From positions 1 to 12,290 of the forward strand of contig DASPVO010000042.1 in the NCBI GenBank assembly GCA_035622335.1: a stretch of DNA of 12,290 nucleotides, in the 5' to 3' direction. Positions within the stretch are counted from its first letter, which is position 1. Each line of letters opens with the position of its first letter. The notes beneath the pieces were generated by a model. It was not told the DNA's origin, searched no databases, and saw nothing but the letters and a program-made list of their open reading frames with translations. Positions 1 through 5,534 of this stretch are shown here, in pieces. A program made the position numbers and the translations under genes. The stretch comes from DATJAJ01 sp035622335 (GTDB lineage Archaea > Thermoproteota > Nitrososphaeria > Nitrososphaerales > Gagatemarchaeaceae).

Positions 1-117
1 ACGTTTTTGGTCGCGACGCTGATTGCGGGAGCGGCGATCTATCTTGCCTCAAGCTGGTATCACAAGAAGCAGGGCATCGACATCTCCCTCAACTACAAAG
101 AGCTCCCTCCAGAATAG
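1..117 (+). CDS. C-terminal end of an APC-superfamily amino-acid permease (partial)
   Basis: An open frame runs from the window edge to a TAG at 115-117 and encodes 38 residues: the end of a hydrophobic helix (TFLVATLIAGAAIYLAS), then a basic stretch (SWYHKKQGIDISLNYKE) and LPPE. A last membrane helix followed by a cytoplasmic tail of the form Y-x-K-x-QGID-x-S-L-x-YKE-(I/L)PPE is what I know from the C-termini of archaeal and bacterial APC-family amino-acid permeases. Only the tail is visible, so substrate and length cannot be given. The Rieske oxygenase starts 12 bases downstream on the same strand, so the two are probably co-transcribed and the permease may import the oxygenase substrate or a precursor (inference). 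The family call rests on the tail motif alone. Confidence 0.6.
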   Translation, partial: TFLVATLIAGAAIYLASSWYHKKQGIDISLNYKELPPE

Positions 118-129
118 GGCTCGTACCAC

Positions 130-1098
130 ATGATTCAGGACTCCGTCCTGGTCAACGACTGGCACGCGGTCGCGAGTTCCACAGACGTCCCTGAAGGCTC
201 TCTGCTCGGAGTCCGCCTGCTAGACGAATACCTCGTCGTCTGGAGGATGCACGGCAGGTTGATGGCGTGGCAGGATCTCTGCGTCCACCGAGGTACGAGG
301 CTTTCGCTCGGAGCGATCGAGGGGGAAAACCTCGTCTGCGGGTATCACGGTTGGACCTACAACACGGAGGGCGACTGCGTCAGCTTTCCCGCCCACCCTG
401 AGCAGAAACCGCCTCCGAAGGCGAGAGTCAGAACCTACAAGGCGACGGAGAGGTACGGGCTCATCTGGGTCTGCCTCGGAGAAGACGAGAGGGGTGTCCC
501 GAAATTCGAGGAATGGGAAGACGGTTCCTTCCGGAAACTGCTCTGCGGCCCGTACCGCTATCACGCAAGCGGACCCAGGGCCGTCGAGAACTTCCTTGAC
601 GTCGCCCACCTGCCGATAGTCCACTCAGGTCTGCTCGGAGAGAGAGAGCACGCCAAAATCGAGGACTACCAGGTTGAGACGTCTCGGGACGGGCTGATCG
701 CCAGGAACGTGCAAATCTGGCAGCCAGACCCGGATGGGACGGGAGTCGGCAAGAAAGTCGTCTACACCTATCAGGTGCTCCGTCCGTTGACCATGCGCCT
801 CTCGAAGGACGCGCAGGAGGGAAGGCACGCGATCTTTGCCACAGTGACCCCCGTCGGCGAAATCGAGTCTGTCGCCTGGTTCTGGGTGGCGATGAACTAC
901 GCCCTCGATACACCCGAGCAGGAAGTCGTTGGGTTCCAGGATACGATAACCTCACAGGACATCCCGGTCGTCGAATCGCAGAGGCCCGAGCTCCTACCTC
1001 TGGACCTTCAGGCCGAACTTCACCTGCGTTCGGACAAGATGGCCGTCGCTTACAGAAAGTGGCTCTCCCAGCTAGGTATGACCTTCGGAACAGCCTAG
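130..1098 (+). CDS. Rieske non-heme iron oxygenase, alpha-subunit type
   Basis: 322 residues, usual for the single-component VanA / aromatic-ring-hydroxylating oxygenase group. The Rieske [2Fe-2S] motif is complete: C51-x-H53 and C70-x2-H73 (CVHRG ... CGYHGW), within residues 7-115. The catalytic domain has the mononuclear iron motif E153-N-F-x-D157-x2-H160-x4-H165; D277 (in SQDIPVVESQ) is the likely third ligand, and D157 the likely bridge between centres of neighbouring subunits. The family uses O2 and electrons from a separate reductase for ring hydroxylation, O- or N-demethylation or related reactions; no reductase or ferredoxin gene is visible here. No signal peptide, so cytoplasmic. ATG at 130 lies 12 bases after the permease stop without a clear Shine-Dalgarno, so translation probably depends on the upstream message. 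The substrate cannot be read from the sequence. Confidence 0.9.
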   Translation: MIQDSVLVNDWHAVASSTDVPEGSLLGVRLLDEYLVVWRMHGRLMAWQDLCVHRGTRLSLGAIEGENLVCGYHGWTYNTEGDCVSFPAHPEQKPPPKARVRTYKATERYGLIWVCLGEDERGVPKFEEWEDGSFRKLLCGPYRYHASGPRAVENFLDVAHLPIVHSGLLGEREHAKIEDYQVETSRDGLIARNVQIWQPDPDGTGVGKKVVYTYQVLRPLTMRLSKDAQEGRHAIFATVTPVGEIESVAWFWVAMNYALDTPEQEVVGFQDTITSQDIPVVESQRPELLPLDLQAELHLRSDKMAVAYRKWLSQLGMTFGTA

Positions 1099-1145
1099 TA
1101 GGTAGCCTGACGTCAGTCCATCACGCCCGCCCACTGAGACATCCA

Positions 1146-1153
1146 GCTTAAAT
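1146..1153 (+). promoter_or_regulatory. TATA-like box of the molybdopterin oxidoreductase gene
   Basis: GCTTAAAT stands out in a GC-rich 98-base gap. It is centred about 47 bases before the ATG at 1197, which would put the transcript start near 1176 with a leader of about 20 bases. A weak Shine-Dalgarno-like GGTAAGG (1180-1186) lies in that leader. No experiment is available to confirm it. Confidence 0.4.
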
Positions 1154-1196
1154 CGATGGACGAGTTCGAGCTGCTAGCCGGTAAGGTCGCTGGGGC

Positions 1197-2819
1197 ATGA
1201 ACAAGCGCACTCTCTCTGTATTTTCTGCCGGGGTCATTGCTGGTGCATTCGCCCTGGGGTTCAACTTTCTCCTCAGGCTCGCGGAGTTTGCTGCATTTCC
1301 TCCAGAGTCAGCGCTGAGCTTCTTCCTGAAGATAGTCCCCGCATCAGTCGAAGAGCCGATGGTGCAACGCTTCGGAGGCCTAGCAGGTCAGATTGGCCTC
1401 GCGGTGGCGACCATAATCGCAGGGGTGGTGTACGGCCTCTTCGCGGTCATCTTTGACAAGTTCCTCGCAAGGAGGCTCGTATCGCGCTCCCTCTCGAAGT
1501 TCGAAGCCCTGATGGTATTCGCTCTTGTGCCGTGGCTAGCCTTTGGTCTCCTCGTGTTTCCCCTCGCGGGCGACTCTGTCTTCGGAATCGGGTCGACCTT
1601 CGCTTCCTCGTCGGGCGTCTTCGTCTTCCCCCTCTCCTTCCTCCTCGTCCAGGGCGTCTTCATCTTGGTCTTCTCGTCCAGGTATAGGCTGGACCAGTCC
1701 AGGTTCGGAGGCAAGTCCGTAAGACAGAGAGAATTGACGGAGGGCTCACGCCGCGACTTTCTGGAGAAGGGGACAATAGGCGCACTGGCTCTGATAGCGG
1801 GTGTCATCGGTCTCTCTAACCTAGAGGCATTCTTCGCTCCGCAGATACAGCCGACCGGGGGCAGTTCGCCCATCGACCTTTCGGGCGCTCCACCCATTTT
1901 CAGCGACCCAAGACTTACAGATCTGGTAGACTCAGAGGTGACGCCGAACGCGAGCTTCTACCAAGTGGACATAGACGTTTTCAGCCCTTCGGTCAACGCG
2001 TCCATGTGGTCTTTGATGGTCGACGGCTTGGTCGGGAATCCAAAGAGCTACACCCTTCAAGACCTCCAGGCTCTCCCTTCTACGTCGCAGTACACGACGC
2101 TGGAGTGCGTCAGCAACGACATCAACGGCGACCTGGTCAGCAACGCGAAGTGGACTGGCCTCACCATCGCGGACCTCCTGAACGATGCCGGGGGGCCGCT
2201 TGGCTCGGCGACCTACGTCGTCTTCTACTCCGTTGACGGGTACAGCGTGGGAATCCCTCTCTCGAAAGCGCTCATGCCGGACAGCCTGATGGTCTACTCG
2301 ATGAACGGCCAGCTCCTTCCCACCGCGCATGGATATCCGCTGCGTGCTCTCGTGCCCGGACTCTACGGGATGATGAGCGCGAAGTGGGTGAACAGGGTCT
2401 CCCTAATCGACTCAACCTACGAAGGGTACTGGCAGACAAGGGGCTGGGAGAACGACGCGATGGTCAATACAGTCTCGTTCATTGTAACTCCGGAAACGGG
2501 GAGCGAAGTCAGTCTCGCCGCCAACAACGGCACGATCATAGTGGGCGGGTATGCATTCGCGGGGGATCGTGGGATTTCGAAAGTGGAGGTTAGCTTCGAC
2601 CAGGGCAAGACCTGGCAGCAGGCAATGCTCAAGCCTGCCTTGTCAATGGACACCTGGGTCCTCTGGGCATATGAATGGACGCCCTCTTCCCAGGGTAGCC
2701 AACTGATCTACGCGAGAGCCACTGATGGAACAGGTCAGGTCCAAACTTCGACTGTCACTCAGACCTTTCCTAACGGAGCGACAGGTTACGCCTACATAGA
2801 AATCACAGTCGGTAGCTAG
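1197..2819 (+). CDS. Membrane-anchored sulfite-oxidase-like molybdopterin oxidoreductase with internal Tat-type segment
   Basis: 540 residues. The N-terminus holds about four hydrophobic helices (near 8-30, 62-86, 103-123 and 140-160). A basic loop with a twin-arginine motif follows (SRRDFLEKG, R185-R186), then a fifth hydrophobic stretch (193-208). The rest is the sulfite-oxidase-type molybdopterin domain (about 250-405): SLMVDGLV, TTLECVSND with C304 the expected molybdenum ligand, and PLRALVPGLYGMMSAKWVNRV, the cofactor-binding signature. A C-terminal Ig-like Mo-co dimerisation domain (about 425-540) includes SFDQGKTW and YARATDGTG. The enzyme domain should face outward, as in YedY/sulfite oxidases; the substrate is unknown, and no cytochrome partner is adjacent. 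ATG 1197 is the only reasonable start because an in-frame TAA lies at 1182-1184. Likely monocistronic, with a TATA-like box at 1146-1153. Confidence 0.88.
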   Translation: MNKRTLSVFSAGVIAGAFALGFNFLLRLAEFAAFPPESALSFFLKIVPASVEEPMVQRFGGLAGQIGLAVATIIAGVVYGLFAVIFDKFLARRLVSRSLSKFEALMVFALVPWLAFGLLVFPLAGDSVFGIGSTFASSSGVFVFPLSFLLVQGVFILVFSSRYRLDQSRFGGKSVRQRELTEGSRRDFLEKGTIGALALIAGVIGLSNLEAFFAPQIQPTGGSSPIDLSGAPPIFSDPRLTDLVDSEVTPNASFYQVDIDVFSPSVNASMWSLMVDGLVGNPKSYTLQDLQALPSTSQYTTLECVSNDINGDLVSNAKWTGLTIADLLNDAGGPLGSATYVVFYSVDGYSVGIPLSKALMPDSLMVYSMNGQLLPTAHGYPLRALVPGLYGMMSAKWVNRVSLIDSTYEGYWQTRGWENDAMVNTVSFIVTPETGSEVSLAANNGTIIVGGYAFAGDRGISKVEVSFDQGKTWQQAMLKPALSMDTWVLWAYEWTPSSQGSQLIYARATDGTGQVQTSTVTQTFPNGATGYAYIEITVGS

Positions 2820-2828
2820 TCGTCGAAT

Positions 2829-2848
2829 AAGTAAAATCTTGTTTACTT
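2829..2848. promoter_or_regulatory. Inverted repeat AAGTAAA-N6-TTTACTT, candidate operator
   Basis: A perfect 7-base inverted repeat (2829-2835 and 2842-2848, 6-base spacer) lies just after the oxidoreductase stop and 80-100 bases before the winged-helix regulator gene. The same word recurs at 2881-2887 (AAGTAAA) and 2926-2932 (TTTACTT), with a one-mismatch copy TAGTAAA at 2861-2867. A dyad of this size suits a dimeric winged-helix protein, so autoregulation by the downstream gene is the simplest idea (inference). Confidence 0.5.
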
Positions 2849-2880
2849 TATTGGAGAGTCTAGTAAAATCTACAAGCCAG

Positions 2881-2932
2881 AAGTAAATAGCTATATACTG
2901 TTCCCACCAAGGGAGTATAGGCGCGTTTACTT
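2881..2932 (+). promoter_or_regulatory. Core promoter of the regulator operon, flanked and overlapped by operator-like words
   Basis: A TATA-like CTATATA lies at 2891-2897, predicting transcription start near 2918-2924. It is bracketed by AAGTAAA (2881-2887) and TTTACTT (2926-2932); the second copy covers the predicted transcript start and the TTG start codon. Between them is a dyad: TATACT (2894-2899), CCC (2903-2905), GGG (2911-2913), AGTATA (2914-2919), which could be another protein-binding site. Binding here would block TBP/TFB or polymerase, so repression is likely (inference). Confidence 0.5.
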
Positions 2933-3473
2933 GAGTGAGGACATCGACGAGATGAAAGATGAACTGCGGGAAGAGATCAGGTCTCTCAGGGAAGAAATAA
3001 GAAAGGAAGTCGCCGCTGCCGTCGGGAATCCCGAGAAAAGCTCCATTCGGGTCGACATCCGTGAGGACGACCTCTCGCAGACCGAGCCATCTTCAGTAAT
3101 AGTAAAGGACCTCGTCAAGCTGATCCGTGACAACGTCAGGTCAAGCCTCGCTCAAAAGGGAGAGCGTGCAGTCGACGATCTGGTCGTCGAAATGGGCGAG
3201 GCGAGCGCGGCGGAGCTCCTGAAGTCTCTCGCAAACACAGAGAGAATCAAGATTGTCAAAGTGCTCTACTCATCCAACCAGACTTTCTCAGACCTAAAGA
3301 GCGTGACCAACCTCGAAGCAGCTTCCGTCTCACATCATCTGAAGAGCCTGTTGAGAATGGGCCTGGTCGCGCACGGCGACGAGGGAGGATACATCCTGAC
3401 CAAGCGTGGTAAGCTTCTTGTCAGGACTCTTGCACTGATGAACGAAGCCCTCGGAGGGGAATCGGTTGATTGA
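2931..3473 (+). CDS. Coiled-coil plus ArsR-like winged-helix transcription regulator
   Basis: 180 residues. Residues 1-30 are a charged heptad-like coiled coil (DEMKDELREEIRSLREEIRKEV). A linker follows (about 31-90), then an ArsR-type winged helix at about 92-175: SLANTERIKIVKVLYSSNQTFSDL, the recognition-helix segment ASVSHHLKSLLRMGLV, and a wing GDEGGYILTKRGK. No metal-binding Cys cluster is visible, so the inducer is unknown. The TTG start at 2931 gives the full frame; ATG 2952 (residue 8) with GTGAGG at 2935-2940 before it is a good alternative. The last 8 bases overlap the next gene, so the regulator and the membrane protein are probably made together. The AAGTAAA/TTTACTT sites upstream suggest self-regulation. 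The wHTH call is firm; the role is inferred. Confidence 0.85.
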   Translation: MSEDIDEMKDELREEIRSLREEIRKEVAAAVGNPEKSSIRVDIREDDLSQTEPSSVIVKDLVKLIRDNVRSSLAQKGERAVDDLVVEMGEASAAELLKSLANTERIKIVKVLYSSNQTFSDLKSVTNLEAASVSHHLKSLLRMGLVAHGDEGGYILTKRGKLLVRTLALMNEALGGESVD

Positions 3474-4884
3474 GCTAGGGCAGCGGCAGGGGTCGGCGTC
3501 GAGGGTCGCGAAAGCGCTCTCGGGCGCGGCTGGAACGGGTGTGGCAATTCTCGTTCTGGTCTGGCTCATCAGGGGACCACTGGACCTATACCGCTATTCG
3601 TACGACCTACTCGCCTCGGCGGGAGCGCTCCTCTTCGTGTCGTTCGCCCTGAGGACGAAGACAAGGGTGGGACCGATGCGCGCCGCGTCGAGCTTCCTCG
3701 GAAACGTGGCGTGGGCCTCGGTGGCCTCCATCATAGGCATCTGGTTGGGGAGTTGGATCGGGGGCGCGAGCTTCCCGGCGGCCATTTCGGACAAGGTCGT
3801 GGACCTGGCCATCCTGATGCTGTCGACGGGTATAGTGGCGATTGGACTCGCGTCTGTAACTAAAAGCGACAAGCGGATCAGGGCGAAGGCAAAGCCCGTG
3901 GTCGTATCAGCGGGCACGAAAGTGATGATCGGTCCATCAACGCTCTCGGTCGCGTCAGACACGGTGGCGCTACCGGTGGTCAGGAAGGGCCGCCCCTTCG
4001 GCGACGTTCTCTTCGGCGACCTCGTTTCGACCTTCGACACCCCGATGGGAGAGGTCAGCTCGACGGTCAGGGGACCTCTTGTCTTGAGGCACGTCCCGTT
4101 CTCGGCTAGGAAGACCGATGGCGACGAGGCTGCTAAGATTACGGGCAGGCCCCTTCTTCAGCTCGCGTCCGAGGCGGAGCAACAGGTCGCCTCCCTGGGT
4201 CTTTCCAGTCAAGACATCGACATCCCCTTCGTTCACATCCACCACGACGAGGGGGAGGACGAGAGCGACGTGGACGTGCCATTCGTCCGCGTCCAGAAGG
4301 ATGGTGACGAGAGCAACATTCGAGTCGGGCCGCTGAACATCAACGTGGACGAGTCGGACAGGCCAAACGTCAACATAACGACGTCGGATGATGATGACGA
4401 CGAAGTGTCCCATCACAAGCGCCGCCACGGCGATGGCGACGACTACCTGTCCCGGAGCTGGTCGGCCATTGGAAGAAACGGCTCGACCTTCGTTAGGTCG
4501 AGGCTCAATGGCGTCTCCGCTCGCTGGAACGGCTCGTCGATGACGCTGAGGCGAGGTTTCATGAAAATGACTTCTGGCGGGGACGCCTTCGAGTACGACC
4601 CTCAGGACATCAGGACCCAATCGCCGATGCACACACTCCACGTTACCCAGACTGGTATCTCACTGAACACGGCCAAGTTCACCGTCAAGATCGACGGGAA
4701 CAGGGTCATCCTCAGGACGGACGGCAAGACGACGAGCACAGAGGACGCTACCCTGGCGAGTAACCTCAGGGGGGTGCTCGCCGAACTGGCGAGGAAGCAG
4801 GTTCAGGACGTAATCGACGGGCTACCGATAGACCTCGCAGAGCTTCTCTCGAAGACAGAGGAGGTGCTAGGAAGACATGAATAG
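3466..4884 (+). CDS. Unrecognised four-helix membrane protein with Asp/His-rich cytoplasmic region
   Basis: 472 residues, family not recognised. Four hydrophobic segments lie near residues 22-36, 46-62, 79-98 and 110-131. Basic loops (63-72 and 132-143) point to N-in, C-in topology, leaving about 340 residues in the cytoplasm. That part begins with a beta-rich stretch (144-215; TKVMIGPSTLSVASDTVALPV, VLFGDLVSTFDTP). An acidic segment (250-327) follows, with related units DIPFVHIHHDEGEDESD, DVPFVRVQKDGDES, IRVGPLNINVDESD and NVNITTSDDDDDE, and then SHHKRRHGDGDD. A basic/Gly/Ser part and a helical end (425-470) finish it. The TTG start at 3466 has a strong Shine-Dalgarno GGAGGGGA (3453-3460) inside the regulator gene, which it overlaps by 8 bases. 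The pairing suggests a membrane sensor or anti-regulator for the wHTH protein (inference). His/Asp clusters could bind divalent metal, but nothing shows this directly. Confidence 0.8.
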   Translation: MIELGQRQGSASRVAKALSGAAGTGVAILVLVWLIRGPLDLYRYSYDLLASAGALLFVSFALRTKTRVGPMRAASSFLGNVAWASVASIIGIWLGSWIGGASFPAAISDKVVDLAILMLSTGIVAIGLASVTKSDKRIRAKAKPVVVSAGTKVMIGPSTLSVASDTVALPVVRKGRPFGDVLFGDLVSTFDTPMGEVSSTVRGPLVLRHVPFSARKTDGDEAAKITGRPLLQLASEAEQQVASLGLSSQDIDIPFVHIHHDEGEDESDVDVPFVRVQKDGDESNIRVGPLNINVDESDRPNVNITTSDDDDDEVSHHKRRHGDGDDYLSRSWSAIGRNGSTFVRSRLNGVSARWNGSSMTLRRGFMKMTSGGDAFEYDPQDIRTQSPMHTLHVTQTGISLNTAKFTVKIDGNRVILRTDGKTTSTEDATLASNLRGVLAELARKQVQDVIDGLPIDLAELLSKTEEVLGRHE

Positions 4885-5098
4885 AACAACGACCCAGATG
4901 CCTACAAGGACTCTGAAGCGGCTCATCTTCGGTTCCAGAGCCGCGACTTCGGAGGGAAAGAAGGACGCACCTAAGGAAGACACTCTGAGCCTTAGGATGA
5001 GCGTGCGGAATCAAAACCGCCCCGTCCTCCTCGGTTGGCCCTTCCAGCCCTATCCCTTTGGGATACCTGACTCTGATCCTCGATGCTGTGACTTGTGA
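4877..5098 (+). CDS. Small orphan protein, third gene of the regulator operon
   Basis: 73 residues, not recognised. The N-terminus is basic (MNRTTTQMPTRTLKRLIFGSR), the middle charged, and the C-terminus hydrophobic/proline-rich, ending PFGIPDSDPRCCDL with an adjacent Cys pair. Support for a real gene: ATG at 4877 is preceded by a consensus Shine-Dalgarno GGAGGTG (4860-4866), and it overlaps the previous gene by 8 bases (ATGAATAG), the same arrangement as between the first two genes. Against it: it is short, has no known domain, and ends in a low-complexity-like stretch before the tRNA. No membrane helix is clear. If real it is translationally coupled to the membrane protein and may be an accessory partner. 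Confidence 0.5.
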   Translation: MNRTTTQMPTRTLKRLIFGSRAATSEGKKDAPKEDTLSLRMSVRNQNRPVLLGWPFQPYPFGIPDSDPRCCDL

Positions 5099-5148
5099 AG
5101 CAGGAGACTAGCCGACGGACGATAAAGCTCAGAATTCAGAGATACAAG

Positions 5149-5235
5149 AGCCAGCGTCGCGATTTGGACGCGAGACCCCTTGCTTACGAGGCAACTGAGC
5201 CGTTCGAGTGCTCTACCAGGCTGAGCTACGCTGGC
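5149..5235 (-). tRNA. tRNA-Thr(CGT) with a 13-base intron at position 27/28
   Basis: Read on the minus strand: acceptor GCCAGCG/CGCTGGC, positions 8-9 TA, D-arm GCTC-AGCCTGGTA-GAGC. After intron removal, anticodon arm CTTGC-CTCGTAA-GCAAG (anticodon CGT at 5186-5188), variable loop GGGTC, T-arm TCGCG-TCCAAAT-CGCGA, discriminator T. The mature length is 74 without CCA, which is not encoded. U73 suits archaeal tRNA-Thr. All stems are fully paired only once the 13-base intron (5195-5207) is removed. T-loop position 55 is C where U (pseudouridine) is almost universal. A TATA-like box on the same strand lies at 5262-5268. Confidence 0.92.
5195..5207 (-). other. Archaeal tRNA intron with bulge-helix-bulge motif
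   Basis: On the minus strand the local order is GGTA-GAGC-ACT-CGAACG-GCTC-AGT-TGCC. GAGC pairs with GCTC (4-bp central helix), ACT and AGT are the two 3-base bulges, and GGTA pairs with TGCC (one T-G wobble) as the outer helix. Cutting after the second base of each bulge removes TCGAACGGCTCAG and restores a perfect CTTGC/GCAAG anticodon stem. This matches the substrate geometry of the archaeal splicing endonuclease. The site is between positions 27 and 28, not the common 37/38. Confidence 0.88.
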
Positions 5236-5261
5236 CCAAGTCAGGCTCGCGAATGGGTCTT

Positions 5262-5268
5262 CATAAAT
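5262..5268 (-). promoter_or_regulatory. TATA-like box of tRNA-Thr
   Basis: The minus strand reads GGATTTATG here, centred 30 bases before the first base of the tRNA at 5235, which is the expected distance for an archaeal tRNA promoter. Confidence 0.5.
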
Positions 5269-5348
5269 CCTTGATTGGTGTTTTTGCTCAAAGGCAAATC
5301 GCCCATCTCGTCTCCAAATCGACCTCTTTTCTCCGAGTCTTGAGAATG

Positions 5349-5356
5349 CTTTTAGA
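5349..5356 (+). promoter_or_regulatory. TATA-like box of tRNA-Leu
   Basis: CTTTTAGA is centred about 29 bases before the first base of tRNA-Leu at 5382. The 146 bases between the two tRNAs hold the two divergent promoters and no gene that I can support; a T-run (5281-5285) there has no assigned role. Confidence 0.45.
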
Positions 5357-5381
5357 ATTGAACGCGCGAGCCCCGATTAGA

Positions 5382-5466
5382 GCGGGGGTCGCCCAGCCTG
5401 GTCAACGGCGTGGGACTGAGGCTCCCATCCCTTAGGGGTTCGTGGGTTCGAATCCCACCCCCCGCA
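5382..5466 (+). tRNA. tRNA-Leu(GAG)
   Basis: Acceptor GCGGGGG/CCCCCGC, D-arm starting at 5391 (GCC...GGC, with CCTGGTCAACGG), anticodon arm TGGGA-CTGAGGC-TCCCA (anticodon GAG). A class II variable arm (CCC-TTA-GGGG) follows, then T-arm GTGGG-TTCGAAT-CCCAC and discriminator A. CCA is not encoded and no intron is present. The long variable arm, A73 and the GAG anticodon all agree on leucine. Confidence 0.95.
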
Positions 5467-5500
5467 TCTAAGCCAGCGAACCAGGCAGCCTGCGCCATAC

Positions 5501-5509
5501 AGTTATTAC
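5501..5509 (+). promoter_or_regulatory. TATA-like box of the rubredoxin/CBS gene
   Basis: AGTTATTAC is centred 30 bases before the ATG at 5535, so the transcript probably begins at or within a few bases of the start codon (leaderless). No Shine-Dalgarno is present. Confidence 0.45.
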
Positions 5510-5534
5510 AAGCGGACTCTCGCACGCTGCTTGA

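Noticed and set aside
3970..4641. 223-codon antisense frame opposite the membrane protein
   Set aside because: Composition is Val/Arg/His-rich shadow of the Asp-rich coding strand; no ribosome site or promoter.
5149..5235. Extra bases in tRNA-Thr as a long variable arm or pseudogene
   Set aside because: The additional 13 bases sit before the anticodon loop, not after it, and removing them at the BHB sites restores every stem.
5278..5287. T-run between the tRNAs as a transcription terminator
   Set aside because: It is about 180 bases after the last upstream gene and lies within the divergent tRNA promoter region, so no transcript can be assigned to it.
5208..5435. 75-codon ORF across the tRNA pair
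   Set aside because: Overlaps both tRNA genes; the sequence is explained by them.
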